64,000 nt of DNA from Bacillota bacterium (GTDB taxonomy: Bacteria; Bacillota; Bacilli; Paenibacillales; Paenibacillaceae), in contig JAEWPC010000026.1 in NCBI GenBank assembly GCA_023460795.1, positions 1 to 64,000 of the forward strand. The letters run 5' to 3'. Position numbers and translations under genes: made by a program. The notes under the pieces were generated by a model that worked only from the letters and a program-made list of their open reading frames with translations, did not search any database and was not told the DNA's origin. Below are positions 24,215 through 33,449 of the stretch, piece after piece. Within the stretch, counting starts at the first letter, position 1. Each line of letters starts with the position of its first letter.

Positions 24215-24227
24215 ACGTTGTCCCTCC

Positions 24228-24566
24228 TTATTTTTCGGATACGACCAGCGTAATGTGGCTGGAACGCTTAAAGATGCTGAATGCGCGACCTTGGGAACGC
24301 GGCTGGAATCGTTTCATCGTAGCACCCTCGTTAACGAAGACTTCGGAAACGACCAGTTTGTTCACGTCGAGCTGGTAGTTATGTTCAGCGTTGGCGATCG
24401 CGGAGTTCAACAGCTTCTCCACAACAGGAGATGCCGAACGCGGCGTGTGGCGCAGGATTGCAATAGCCTCGCCGACTTTCTTGCCGCGGATCAGGTCAAC
24501 GACCAGACGAACTTTACGTGCCGGAATGCGAATGTTATTCACAACAGCTTTCGCTTGTTGAGACAT
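24228..24566 (-). CDS. rplV: ribosomal protein L22
   Basis: This 112-residue protein has a beta hairpin (about residues 80-100, FVNEGATMKRFQPRSQGRA) that lines the exit tunnel at the macrolide site. KVRLVVDLIRGKKVGEA is conserved. No unusual residues are evident in the hairpin. GGGAGGAGG precedes the ATG. Confidence 0.97.
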   Translation of the reverse strand: MSQQAKAVVNNIRIPARKVRLVVDLIRGKKVGEAIAILRHTPRSASPVVEKLLNSAIANAEHNYQLDVNKLVVSEVFVNEGATMKRFQPRSQGRAFSIFKRSSHITLVVSEK

Positions 24567-24604
24567 CGAAGTACCTCCTCCCTTACGTTAACTAACTGTA
24601 AGGC

Positions 24605-24886
24605 TTATCGTTTGCCTGTCTTCTTGTCATCGTCGGTGTGGCCTTTGAACGTACGCGTAGGCGCGAATTCTCCGAGCTTGTGTCCGACCATGTCCTCGGT
24701 TACGTATACTGGCACGTGCTTACGTCCGTCATACACGGCGAACGTATTGCCAACGAATTGAGGGAAGATCGTCGAACGACGAGACCAAGTTTTGATTACG
24801 GATTTCTTATTCGAATCGGATTGCTCTTCCACTTTTTTCAGCAGATAGCCATCCACGAAAGGTCCTTTTTTCAAACTGCGACCCAT
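24605..24886 (-). CDS. rpsS: ribosomal protein S19
   Basis: This 93-residue head protein contacts tRNA. MGRSLKKGPFVDGYLLKKVE, WSRRSTIFPQFVGNTFAVYD and GHKLGEFAPTRTFKGH are diagnostic. GGGAGGAG precedes the ATG. It lies between rplB and rplV. Confidence 0.97.
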   Translation of the reverse strand: MGRSLKKGPFVDGYLLKKVEEQSDSNKKSVIKTWSRRSTIFPQFVGNTFAVYDGRKHVPVYVTEDMVGHKLGEFAPTRTFKGHTDDDKKTGKR

Positions 24887-24952
24887 GGAATGCTCCTCCC
24901 TTCACACGGCTTTTACGATCAACTAGCCCGTAGCGTTCACGCCGCTATGCAA

Positions 24953-25783
24953 TTACTTGCTGCGGCGACGAACGATGTATTGGCTCGATGCTTTTTTCTT
25001 CTTGCGGGTTTTGTAACCAAGCGTTGGCTTGCCCCATGGAGAAAGCGGGGATTTGCGGCCGATTGGAGCGCGGCCTTCGCCACCACCGTGCGGGTGATCG
25101 ACCGGGTTCATGACGACGCCGCGAACGACTGGGCGTTTGCCGAGCCAACGGTTACGTCCTGCTTTACCGATGTTGATCAACTCATGGTCTTGGTTACCTA
25201 CCGTACCGATCGTAGCGCGGCATTGTTTGAGAATGCGGCGGATCTCGCCGGAAGCCAAACGAATCGTCACGTAAGTCGATTCTTTACCGAGCAACTGAGC
25301 TTCCGTACCTGCAGCGCGTACCAATTGGCCGCCTTTGCCTGGCTTCAGCTCGATGTTGTGGATCATCGTACCGACTGGAATGTTCTCCAGCGGAAGAGCG
25401 TTACCGATCTTGATGTCGGCGTCAGGACCGGAGAAGATTTGATCTCCAACCTTCAGGCCTTTAGGAGCGATGATGTATGCCTTCTCGCCGTCAACGTAGT
25501 TGATCAGTGCGATATAAGACGTACGGTTCGGATCGTATTCGATCGTAGCCACGCGGCCGGGAATGCCGTCCTTCGTGCGTTTGAAATCGATGATCCGGTA
25601 TTTGCGTTTATGACCGCCGCCATGGTGGCGAACCGTCAATTTACCTTGATGGTTACGGCCGGCGCGCTTGCTCAGAGGTGCGAGCAAGGATTTCTCCGGC
25701 GTCGATGTCGTGATCTCTTCGAACGTCGAAACCGTCATTTGACGACGGCTTGGCGTTGTCGGATTAAACTTTTTAACTGGCAC
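24953..25783 (-). CDS. rplB: ribosomal protein L2
   Basis: This 276-residue protein is needed for subunit association and peptidyl transferase assembly. Motifs are MPVKKFNPTTPSRRQMTVS, RHHGGGHKRKYR and GVVMNPVDHPHGGGEGRAPI, which holds the functionally important His. Length exact. GGAGGG precedes the start. S10-operon member. Confidence 0.97.
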   Translation of the reverse strand: MPVKKFNPTTPSRRQMTVSTFEEITTSTPEKSLLAPLSKRAGRNHQGKLTVRHHGGGHKRKYRIIDFKRTKDGIPGRVATIEYDPNRTSYIALINYVDGEKAYIIAPKGLKVGDQIFSGPDADIKIGNALPLENIPVGTMIHNIELKPGKGGQLVRAAGTEAQLLGKESTYVTIRLASGEIRRILKQCRATIGTVGNQDHELINIGKAGRNRWLGKRPVVRGVVMNPVDHPHGGGEGRAPIGRKSPLSPWGKPTLGYKTRKKKKASSQYIVRRRSK

Positions 25784-25812
25784 TTGGTTTCCCTCCTTAC
25801 TTTAAAGAGTAA

Positions 25813-26106
25813 TTACACCGATGCTTCGAAGAATTCGAGCGGTTTGCTATCTGCGGACAGCGTGACGAACGCTTTCTTCCATTCGGAAGTATATCCGCTG
25901 TGTCTGCCGTAGCGCTTAGGCTTAGCAGGAACGCGCAGCGTGTTAACGTTAACGACCTTAACTTTGAAGATCGCTTCGATCGCTTGCTTGATTTCCGTCT
26001 TGTTCGCTTTGAGGTCGACTTCGAACACGTATTTCTGTTGTTCGATGAACTCGCTCGTGCGCTCGGTAATTACCGGACGCTTGATCACATCGCGGGGGTT
26101 CTTCAT
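25813..26106 (-). CDS. rplW: ribosomal protein L23
   Basis: This 97-residue protein sits at the tunnel exit and docks trigger factor and SRP. DVIKRPVITERTSEFIEQQK, FKVKVVNVNTLRVPAKPKR and the KAFVTLS stretch are typical. Its ATG overlaps the rplD stop by 1 nt (TAATG). Confidence 0.97.
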   Translation of the reverse strand: MKNPRDVIKRPVITERTSEFIEQQKYVFEVDLKANKTEIKQAIEAIFKVKVVNVNTLRVPAKPKRYGRHSGYTSEWKKAFVTLSADSKPLEFFEASV

Positions 26107-26729
26107 TACGCGAACACCTCCTCAACTTTAGCGACCGCTTCCTTCGTGATGATCAATTGATCATGTTTCAGGACGTCAAGCACGTTGATTCCCTCTGCGG
26201 CGACGAATTTGACGCCTGGGATGTTGCGTGCGGACAGGGCCACATTGTTATCAAAGTCAGCGGTAACGACAAGCGCTTTGCGACCGACTTTGAGGTTGTT
26301 CAGGATCTTCGCGAAGTCCTTCGTCTTAGGAGCGGACAAGCTCAGTTGATCCAGAACGATAATTTGATTCTCGATGACTTTGCTGGACAAAGCCGATTTA
26401 ATCGCCAGACGGCGAACTTTACGAGGCAATTTGAAACCGTAGCTGCGTGGCGTAGGTCCGAAGACGATACCGCCGCCCTTCCATTGCGGCGAACGAATGG
26501 AGCCTTGGCGAGCACGGCCGGTTCCTTTTTGTTTCCAAGGCTTGCGTCCGCCGCCGCTAACTTCCGAACGTCCTTTAACGTCGTGAGTTCCCGCGCGAAG
26601 CGAAGCTTGTTGAAGCAGCACGGCACTGTGCATAACGTGAGCGTTAGGCTGCAATCCGAAAATAGCTTCCGCCAATTCCAGTTCGCCAACCGTTTTGCCC
26701 TCTACGTTGTATACAGATACTTTAGGCAT
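26106..26729 (-). CDS. rplD: ribosomal protein L4
   Basis: This 207-residue protein has an extended loop that lines the exit tunnel (KPWKQKGTGRARQGSIRSPQ). MPKVSVYNVEGKTVGELEL and KVRRLAIKSALSSK are conserved. L4 is an autogenous repressor of the S10 operon in some bacteria. It is coupled to rplW by a 1-nt overlap. Confidence 0.97.
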   Translation of the reverse strand: MPKVSVYNVEGKTVGELELAEAIFGLQPNAHVMHSAVLLQQASLRAGTHDVKGRSEVSGGGRKPWKQKGTGRARQGSIRSPQWKGGGIVFGPTPRSYGFKLPRKVRRLAIKSALSSKVIENQIIVLDQLSLSAPKTKDFAKILNNLKVGRKALVVTADFDNNVALSARNIPGVKFVAAEGINVLDVLKHDQLIITKEAVAKVEEVFA

Positions 26730-26759
26730 GAGTGGTCCTCCTTTCTAAATCGATGTGAA

Positions 26760-27380
26760 TTATTTCTTCACCGAAGAGCGAATTTTGAGATAGCTGTTGC
26801 GCGCGCCCGGTACGGAGCCCTTGATCAGAAGAACGTTACGCTCAACGTCGACTTTAACGACTTCGAGGTTCTGAACCGTGATCGTCTCGCTACCCATACG
26901 GCCGTGCATTTTCTTGCCTTTAGGTACGCGGTTAGCGTCGCGAATCGTAGCGAGCGAACCGTTACCGCGGTGGTATTTGGAACCGTGCGTCATTTTACCG
27001 CGTTGGAAGCCCCAACGTTTGATCGCGCCGGCCGTTCCTTTACCTTTGGAGATACCTGTTACGTCAACAAAAGCGCCTTCTGCGAATACGTCAACTTTAA
27101 CTTCCGCGCCGACTTCGAGGTCGGACGAACCGCTGATTTCGCGAATGAAGCGCTTGGGCGCCGTGCCTGCTTTTTTAGCATGGCCGATGGCTGGTTTAGT
27201 CGCTAGCTTCTCGCGTTTGTCCGCGAAGCCGAGCTGGATTGCTTCGTATCCGTCGTTATCAGCGTCTTTCTTCTGAAGAACAACGTTCGGAGTTGCTTCA
27301 ATAACCGTTACAGGCACGACGCTACCGTCTGCCGCGAAGATTTGAGTCATTCCGAGTTTACGTCCCAAGATTCCTGGCAT
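26760..27380 (-). CDS. rplC: ribosomal protein L3
   Basis: This 206-residue protein initiates large-subunit assembly. MPGILGRKLGMTQIFAADGS, GFQRGKMTHGSKYHRGNGS and KGKKMHGRMGSE are diagnostic. AAAAGAGGTG precedes the ATG. It follows rpsJ. Confidence 0.97.
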   Translation of the reverse strand: MPGILGRKLGMTQIFAADGSVVPVTVIEATPNVVLQKKDADNDGYEAIQLGFADKREKLATKPAIGHAKKAGTAPKRFIREISGSSDLEVGAEVKVDVFAEGAFVDVTGISKGKGTAGAIKRWGFQRGKMTHGSKYHRGNGSLATIRDANRVPKGKKMHGRMGSETITVQNLEVVKVDVERNVLLIKGSVPGARNSYLKIRSSVKK

Positions 27381-27428
27381 GTTGACACCTCTTTTCCTTC
27401 ATAACTAGTTATGGTTGTTGAGTTCTTA

Positions 27429-27737
27429 TTAAAGCTTGATTTCGATATCGACGCCGGATGGCAGGTCGAGACGCATTAGAGCGTCAACCGTTTGCGGCGT
27501 AGGATTGACGATATCAATCAAACGCTTGTGCGTACGCATTTCGAACTGCTCACGCGAATCCTTGTACTTGTGCACCGCGCGCAGAATCGTGATGATTTGC
27601 TTCTCGGTTGGCAACGGAATCGGCCCAGAGACACCTGCACCTGTACGTTTTGCCGTTTCTACGATTTTCTCCGCGGATTGATCGAGGATACGATGATCGT
27701 AGGCTTTCAAACGGATACGGATTTTTTGCTTAGCCAT
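27429..27737 (-). CDS. rpsJ: ribosomal protein S10 (NusE)
   Basis: This 102-residue protein serves in the 30S head and, with NusB, in antitermination on boxA. MAKQKIRIRLKAYDHRILDQ and the SGPIPLPTEKQIITILR stretch are diagnostic. It is the first gene of the ribosomal superoperon and is preceded by a 140-nt leader with a hairpin and a strong promoter. GGAGGG precedes the start. Confidence 0.97.
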   Translation of the reverse strand: MAKQKIRIRLKAYDHRILDQSAEKIVETAKRTGAGVSGPIPLPTEKQIITILRAVHKYKDSREQFEMRTHKRLIDIVNPTPQTVDALMRLDLPSGVDIEIKL

Positions 27738-27797
27738 ATAATTCCCTCCTTATTCGCCCAATTTTGGAATCGGACATACTCCGTGAGAATAACCCGC

Positions 27798-27838
27798 CAC
27801 ATCCGGTTTACCACCCTATGGCAAAGGGGCCGGGTGTG
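27798..27838 (-). ncRNA. hairpin in the S10-operon leader
   Basis: In the transcript CACACCCGG pairs with CCGGATGTG at eight of nine positions around a loop that itself holds CCC/GGG. It lies between the promoter and rpsJ. It may be an autogenous control element, but I do not recognise it as a named family. Confidence 0.4.
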
Positions 27839-27884
27839 TCGGCAACCTCTCACATCGACGCACAGTCACAGACCAACATTCACT

Positions 27885-27913
27885 ATTATAGCGATTCGCC
27901 TAAGTGAATGCAA
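27885..27913 (-). promoter_or_regulatory. S10-operon promoter
   Basis: TTGCAT (27908-27913) and TATAAT (27885-27890) are 17 nt apart on the minus strand. This is the likely start of the 15-kb transcript through rplQ. Confidence 0.75.
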
Positions 27914-27964
27914 CAAAAATTTATTCATCTTTTCATGGCTTGTATATGCCGTAAAACCTTGATG

Positions 27965-27970
27965 TATAAT
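27965..27970 (+). promoter_or_regulatory. possible -10 box for the divergent DUF421 gene
   Basis: TATAAT lies about 100 nt upstream of the GTG start on the plus strand, divergent from the S10 promoter. No clear -35 is seen at normal spacing. Confidence 0.35.
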
Positions 27971-28068
27971 GCTTTCAGAGTTTCGCTTGAGCGTTGGCAA
28001 ACTCTTCTTTTAATGAAGAAACGCAAACCAGGTTAACCTTAATGTATACCGCGGAGGGAGAGATCGCC

Positions 28069-28767
28069 GTGCCGGAATGGTTTCAAGTCGGCTTGCGAAC
28101 GATAACGGCTGTGCTTGTTTTGTTCATTTTGACGCGTCTTCTTGGCAAGAGACAAGTATCGCAGCTATCTACGTTCGAATACATCACGGGTCTATCGATC
28201 GGCAACTTGGCCGCGTATTTGTCCTTGGATACCGAAAGCCATTGGTCGCTCGGGCTAATCGCGATATCCGTATGGGTCGCCTTCTCGCTTGCCATCGAAT
28301 GGATTCAGTTGAAAAGTAAACGCGGACGCGATCTAATCGACGGCAAAGCTACCGTACTTATCAAGAACGGCAAAATTCTCGAGAAAAATCTACGCAAGGA
28401 GCGTACGACGTCCGACGAGCTGCTCGAGATGCTGCGGCGAAACAACGTATTTAACATCGACACGGTTGAATTCGCGATTCTGGATACAAGCGGGGAACTA
28501 AACGTATTATTGAAGAAAGAGCATCAGCCGCTGACTCCGAAAGACATCGGTTTAGCCGTCACTCCGGAAACTGCCCCGATGACCGTCATTATGGACGGCA
28601 AAGTGCTAGCCGATTCGCTCAAGAAGGTCGGATTGAACGAAAACTGGCTGAATGCCAAACTCAAGCAACTGGGCACTTCACACGAACATATCTATCTCGC
28701 TCAAGTCGATTCGCAGAACAAGCTATATCTGGATCCGTACGATCGTCCGACACATGGCGTGCATTAA
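28069..28767 (+). CDS. DUF421 (YetF-type) membrane protein
   Basis: This 232-residue protein has three N-terminal membrane segments (about residues 5-25, 33-52 and 57-78). A soluble domain follows with the family motifs LLGKRQVSQLSTFEYITGL and DGKATVLIKNGKILEKNL. The biochemical role of DUF421 is unknown; several members in spore formers are linked to sporulation. The frame is open from a TTG at 27994, but GGAGGGAG lies 8 nt before the GTG at 28069 (MPEWFQVGLRT), which matches the usual family start. It is divergent from the S10 operon and is followed by a YitT-type gene on the same strand. Confidence 0.85.
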   Translation: MPEWFQVGLRTITAVLVLFILTRLLGKRQVSQLSTFEYITGLSIGNLAAYLSLDTESHWSLGLIAISVWVAFSLAIEWIQLKSKRGRDLIDGKATVLIKNGKILEKNLRKERTTSDELLEMLRRNNVFNIDTVEFAILDTSGELNVLLKKEHQPLTPKDIGLAVTPETAPMTVIMDGKVLADSLKKVGLNENWLNAKLKQLGTSHEHIYLAQVDSQNKLYLDPYDRPTHGVH

Positions 28768-28854
28768 ATCTCCTAAAAAATAACATACGATGAACATCAG
28801 CTCTTAACGTCCGCCATATAAATAAGACAGGCTGACCGAAAGGGCTGATTAGCG

Positions 28855-29454
28855 TTGCTCTCCATCTCCAAACTATTCGCGATCGTTATTGGATGCTTGA
28901 TGATCGCTGCCGGAATCGACTTCTTCCTCATGCCGATCAAAGTTCTGGACGGCGGCATCATCGGAATCGCTCTGATTGCCAACTACTTGTTCGAAGTTCG
29001 TGTAGGCTTTTTCTTGTTCTTGTGCAGCATCCCCGTATTCGTCTATGCGTGGTTTAAGGACAGGAAGATCGTGTATTACAGCCTTTACGGGATGCTCTTC
29101 CTCTCTTACTTCATCGATATCCTCGAACCTTATATGTATCACTTCAGATACGAGTACCGAATGAATCCCTTCACGAGCTCACTCATCGGAGGGTTGCTGA
29201 TCGGAACCGGATTCGGCCTCTTGCTTCGTTACGAAACGAGCACCGGCGGATTGGATCTTGTTGCGAAGTTGATAACGGACAACAGACGCATGAACGTCGG
29301 AGTGATCATATGGGGACTGGATGCGATCATCGTAAGCATCGGCGGCTTATTGTTCAACGCAGATACGTTCTTCCTCTCGGTCGCTACCGTAAGCGCAGGC
29401 GGAATTGCCACGAGCCTGTTAACAGCCTTTCCTCCAATTAAAAAGATAAAATAA
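28855..29454 (+). CDS. YitT-family membrane protein
   Basis: This 199-residue protein has five or so membrane segments and the family pattern GCLMIAAGIDFFLMPIKVLD, GGLLIGTGFGLLLRY and STGGLDLVAKLI. It corresponds to the membrane half of the YitT/DUF161 family; the usual C-terminal DUF2179 domain (near 90 residues) is missing, so it is a short member. Substrate unknown. Start is TTG behind GAAAGGG with fairly long spacing. A bidirectional terminator separates it from tuf. Confidence 0.8.
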   Translation: MLSISKLFAIVIGCLMIAAGIDFFLMPIKVLDGGIIGIALIANYLFEVRVGFFLFLCSIPVFVYAWFKDRKIVYYSLYGMLFLSYFIDILEPYMYHFRYEYRMNPFTSSLIGGLLIGTGFGLLLRYETSTGGLDLVAKLITDNRRMNVGVIIWGLDAIIVSIGGLLFNADTFFLSVATVSAGGIATSLLTAFPPIKKIK

Positions 29455-29456
29455 AA

Positions 29457-29484
29457 AAAAGCCCTCTGTCGCCAGAGGGCTTTT
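29457..29484. terminator. bidirectional terminator between the YitT-type gene and tuf
   Basis: AAAAGCCCTC and GAGGGCTTTT form a perfect 10-bp stem with an 8-nt loop. A- and T-runs on both sides serve both converging genes. Confidence 0.9.
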
Positions 29485-29497
29485 GCTTGTACAGCGA

Positions 29498-30691
29498 TTA
29501 CTTTTGGATGGAAGCAACTGCGCCAGCGCCAACCGTACGGCCGCCTTCGCGGATAGCGAAGCGAGTACCGTCTTCGATAGCGATTGGGGAGATCAGTTGA
29601 ACCGTAACCGTGATGTTATCGCCCGGCATAACCATTTCCGTGCCTTCTGGCAGGTTGATGATGCCCGTAACGTCAGTCGTACGGAAGTAGAACTGTGGAC
29701 GGTAGCCCGTGAAGAAAGGCTTATGACGGCCGCCCTCAGCGGAAGTCAGAACGTAGATTTGAGCCGTGAACTCAGTGTGTGGCTTAACGGAACCCGTTTT
29801 AGCCAAAACTTGTCCGCGCTCGATATCTTTACGGTCAACGCCGCGAAGCAATGCGCCGATGTTGTCGCCAGCTTGCGCTTGGTCGAGCAATTTACGGAAC
29901 ATTTCAACGCCCGTAACAACCGTTTTGCGAGTTTCTTCGTGCAGACCAACGATTTCAACCTCGTCGCCTACTTTAACGATACCGCGCTCAACGCGACCCG
30001 TAGCAACCGTACCGCGACCGGTGATCGTGAATACGTCCTCGACTGGCATCAAGAAAGGCTTGTCAGTCGCGCGCTCAGGCGTTGGGATGTAGCTGTCGAT
30101 CGCTTCGAACAGCTCGATGATTTTGTCAGCCCAAGGGCCGTCTGGGTTTGCAAGAGCTTCACGAGCAGCGCCGCGGATGATTGGAGTGTCATCGCCCGGG
30201 AATTCGTACTCGCTAAGAAGGTCGCGAACTTCCATCTCAACAAGCTCAAGCAATTCTTCGTCTTCAACCATGTCGCATTTGTTCAAGAATACGACGATGT
30301 AAGGAACGCCTACTTGGCGGGAGAGCAGGATGTGCTCGCGCGTTTGCGGCATTGGGCCGTCAGCAGCGGATACGACGAGGATTGCGCCGTCCATCTGAGC
30401 AGCACCGGTGATCATGTTCTTAACGTAGTCGGCGTGTCCAGGGCAGTCAACGTGAGCGTAGTGACGGTTAGGCGTCTCATACTCAACGTGAGCCGTGGAG
30501 ATCGTGATGCCGCGCTCGCGCTCTTCTGGAGCTTTGTCGATTTGGTCGAACGCTACAGCAGCGCCGCTGCCGTATTTTTTGTTCAATACCGTCGTGATTG
30601 CAGCAGTCGTCGTCGTTTTACCGTGGTCAACGTGACCGATCGTACCGATGTTAACGTGTGGTTTTGTACGTTCAAACTTAGCCTTTGCCAT
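29498..30691 (-). CDS. tuf: elongation factor Tu
   Basis: This 397-residue GTPase delivers aminoacyl-tRNA. GTP motifs are GHVDHGKTT (19-27), DCPGHADYV and NKCDMV. Domains 2 and 3 follow from about residue 210, with the usual GRGTVATGRVERG. It is the last gene of the str operon, about 96 nt behind fusA, and ends at a strong terminator. AGGAGG precedes the start. Confidence 0.98.
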   Translation of the reverse strand: MAKAKFERTKPHVNIGTIGHVDHGKTTTTAAITTVLNKKYGSGAAVAFDQIDKAPEERERGITISTAHVEYETPNRHYAHVDCPGHADYVKNMITGAAQMDGAILVVSAADGPMPQTREHILLSRQVGVPYIVVFLNKCDMVEDEELLELVEMEVRDLLSEYEFPGDDTPIIRGAAREALANPDGPWADKIIELFEAIDSYIPTPERATDKPFLMPVEDVFTITGRGTVATGRVERGIVKVGDEVEIVGLHEETRKTVVTGVEMFRKLLDQAQAGDNIGALLRGVDRKDIERGQVLAKTGSVKPHTEFTAQIYVLTSAEGGRHKPFFTGYRPQFYFRTTDVTGIINLPEGTEMVMPGDNITVTVQLISPIAIEDGTRFAIREGGRTVGAGAVASIQK

Positions 30692-30787
30692 TGGTCAGTT
30701 CCTCCTTAATAAGGAAAAGAATTATATTATTTGGCGGGGAGGAGCGCTTATGCGGCGTTCCTCTTGCCCGACCACTTCCAACGATGC

Positions 30788-32866
30788 TTATTCTTTGCCT
30801 TTGTGCTTCGAGATGATCTCTTCGGCAATGTTCTTAGGCACTTCTTCGTAGTGGGACAGTTCCATCGAGAACACGCCGCGGCCTTGCGTACCGGAACGTA
30901 GCGTCGTGGAATATCCGAACATCTCGGAAAGCGGCACTTTCGCACGAATGATCTGAGCGCCGAAACGCATATCGGATCCTTCGATGCGTCCGCGACGAGA
31001 GCTCAGCATGCCCATTACGTCGCCGAAGTATTCTTCCGGCACCGTAACTTCGACTTTCATGATCGGCTCGAGCAAAATCGGCTTACATTTTTCTTTAGCA
31101 GCTTTAAGCGCCATAGAACCTGCGATTTTGAACGCCATCTCATTGGAGTCGACGTCATGGTAAGATCCGTCGAATACGGTGGCTTTAACGTCTACGAGCG
31201 GGAAGCCCGCCAAGACGCCGTTTTTCATCGATTCTTCGATACCTGCACCGATAGGAGCAATGTATTCTTTCGGAATCGAGCCGCCGACGACTTTGCTTTC
31301 GAAGATGAAGCCGGTACCGGCTTCTTGCGGTTCGAACTCAACCCAACAATGGCCATATTGACCACGGCCGCCGGACTGACGAACGAACTTGCCTTCGACT
31401 TTAGCCGCTACCGTGAACGTCTCGCGGTAAGCAACTTGCGGTTTACCGACGTTCGTCTCGACTTTGAATTCACGATTCATACGGTCAACCATGATTTCCA
31501 AGTGGAGCTCGCCCATCCCGGAAATGATCGTTTGTCCCGTTTCTTCGTCCGTGTGTGCACGGAAAGTCGGATCTTCCTCCGTGAGCTTCTGGAGAGCGAT
31601 ACCCATCTTGTCTTGGTCGGCTTTAGTTTTAGGCTCGACCGCAAGCTGGATAACCGGCTCGGCGAAGTTCATGGATTCAAGGATAACCGGATTCTTCTCG
31701 TCGCACAACGTATCGCCGGTCGTCGTATCTTTGAGGCCTACGGCAGCAGCGATATCGCCTGCGTAAACTTCGCTGATTTCTTGACGGCTGTTCGCGTGCA
31801 TTTGAAGAATACGTCCGATCCGCTCGCGTTTGCCTTTCGTTGCGTTCACGACGTAAGAGCCGGAAGTCAATACACCGGAGTATACGCGGAAGAACGTCAG
31901 CTTACCGACGAACGGGTCAGTCATGATTTTGAATGCCAACGCCGAGAACGGCTGGTTGTCATCCGATTTGCGAATCGTCTCCGTACCGTCTTCCAGGTGA
32001 CCTTTGATGTCAGGAACATCCGTAGGAGCTGGGAGGTAAGCAACGACCGCATCCAACATCGGCTGAACGCCTTTGTTGCGGTAAGAAGAGCCGCAGACGA
32101 CTGGGAAGATCTTAACTTCGCAGACGCCTTTACGGAGAGCAGCTTTCAGTTCCGGAATGGTGATTTCTTCGCCTTCCAGATACTTCATCATGAGCTCTTC
32201 GTCAAGTTCAGCGACTTTCTCGACCAATTCCATGCGAAGCGCTTCTGCTTGATCTTTGAGATCGGCAGGAACTTCTTCCGTTACCGGATCTTTGCCGAGA
32301 TCGTCTTGGTATTTATAAGCGACCATCTCAACGAGGTCGATCATGCCTACGAAGTGGTTCTCTGCGCCGATTGGCAATTGGATGGCGACAGCATTAGCGC
32401 CAAGACGTTCCTTCATGTCTTTAACGACGTTCAGGTAGTCTGCACCGATGATGTCCATTTTGTTAACGTAAGCGATACGTGGAACGCCGTAACGGTCGGC
32501 TTGGCGCCATACCGTCTCGGATTGCGGTTCAACGCCTTCTTTGGCACTGAACACGCCTACTGCTCCGTCCAATACGCGCAGAGAGCGCTCGACCTCTACC
32601 GTAAAGTCAACGTGACCCGGAGTGTCGATAATATTGATGCGATGGCCTTTCCACTGAGCAGTCGTTGCGGCAGACGTAATCGTGATGCCGCGCTCTTGTT
32701 CCTGTTCCATCCAGTCCATCGTCGCAGCGCCTTCATGCACTTCGCCGATTTTATGGGTACGGCCCGTGTAGAACAAGATCCGTTCTGTCGTCGTGGTTTT
32801 ACCCGCATCAATATGCGCCATAATGCCGATGTTGCGCGTATTCTGCAAGGAGAACTCTCTTGGCAT
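30788..32866 (-). CDS. fusA: elongation factor G
   Basis: This 692-residue translocase GTPase has the P-loop AHIDAGKTTTTER (17-29), DTPGHVDFT and NKMDI. Domains II-V follow, with SGGRGQYGHCWVE in domain IV. GGGAG precedes the ATG. Str-operon order rpsL-rpsG-fusA-tuf is intact. Confidence 0.98.
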   Translation of the reverse strand: MPREFSLQNTRNIGIMAHIDAGKTTTTERILFYTGRTHKIGEVHEGAATMDWMEQEQERGITITSAATTAQWKGHRINIIDTPGHVDFTVEVERSLRVLDGAVGVFSAKEGVEPQSETVWRQADRYGVPRIAYVNKMDIIGADYLNVVKDMKERLGANAVAIQLPIGAENHFVGMIDLVEMVAYKYQDDLGKDPVTEEVPADLKDQAEALRMELVEKVAELDEELMMKYLEGEEITIPELKAALRKGVCEVKIFPVVCGSSYRNKGVQPMLDAVVAYLPAPTDVPDIKGHLEDGTETIRKSDDNQPFSALAFKIMTDPFVGKLTFFRVYSGVLTSGSYVVNATKGKRERIGRILQMHANSRQEISEVYAGDIAAAVGLKDTTTGDTLCDEKNPVILESMNFAEPVIQLAVEPKTKADQDKMGIALQKLTEEDPTFRAHTDEETGQTIISGMGELHLEIMVDRMNREFKVETNVGKPQVAYRETFTVAAKVEGKFVRQSGGRGQYGHCWVEFEPQEAGTGFIFESKVVGGSIPKEYIAPIGAGIEESMKNGVLAGFPLVDVKATVFDGSYHDVDSNEMAFKIAGSMALKAAKEKCKPILLEPIMKVEVTVPEEYFGDVMGMLSSRRGRIEGSDMRFGAQIIRAKVPLSEMFGYSTTLRSGTQGRGVFSMELSHYEEVPKNIAEEIISKHKGKE

Positions 32867-32906
32867 GCGGTGTTACTCCCTTCATATGACTTGCTTCATG
32901 CAAATC

Positions 32907-33377
32907 CTACCAGCGGTAATGCGCGAACGCTCTGTTCGCTTCCGCCATCTTGTGCGTATCCTCGCGCTTCTTCACTGCAGCTCCCGTGTTGTTGGAAGCA
33001 TCCAGGATTTCAGCTGCCAGACGTTCTTCCATCGTCTTCTCGCCGCGGTTGCGGGAGTAGTTGACGAGCCAACGCAGTCCGAGGGACGTACGGCGCTCAG
33101 GCTTAACCTCGATCGGTACTTGGTAGTTCGCACCACCGACGCGACGAGCTTTAACCTCGAGCACTGGCATGATGTTCTTGATAGCGGCTTCGAAGACCTC
33201 CATTGGATCTTTACCCGAACGCTCTTTAATCAAGTTGAATGCATCATACAGAAGTTGCGAAGCAACGCCTCTCTTACCGTCGATCATAATGCGGTTGATA
33301 AGGCGCGTAACGAGCTTGCTGTTATATATCGGATCCGGGAGCACGTCCCGTTTCGTTACTGGTCCTTTACGTGGCAT
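32907..33377 (-). CDS. rpsG: ribosomal protein S7
   Basis: This 156-residue head protein contacts E-site tRNA. MPRKGPVTKRDVLPDPIYNS, RRVGGANYQVPIEVKPERR and AHYRW at the end are diagnostic. GGAGGAA precedes the start. About 75 nt separate it from rpsL. Normal length. Confidence 0.97.
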   Translation of the reverse strand: MPRKGPVTKRDVLPDPIYNSKLVTRLINRIMIDGKRGVASQLLYDAFNLIKERSGKDPMEVFEAAIKNIMPVLEVKARRVGGANYQVPIEVKPERRTSLGLRWLVNYSRNRGEKTMEERLAAEILDASNNTGAAVKKREDTHKMAEANRAFAHYRW

Positions 33378-33449
33378 CGAAAATTCCTCCTTTCTCTTTG
33401 CTTGTGTTCATAAGGCACGGATTAAGCGATCAAGTCGCCAGCCGGCTTA

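Noticed and set aside
31157..33064. Long plus-strand open frame (635 codons) opposite fusA and rpsG
   Set aside because: It is the complement of strongly conserved genes, has no family match and no ribosome site; a shadow of biased codon use.
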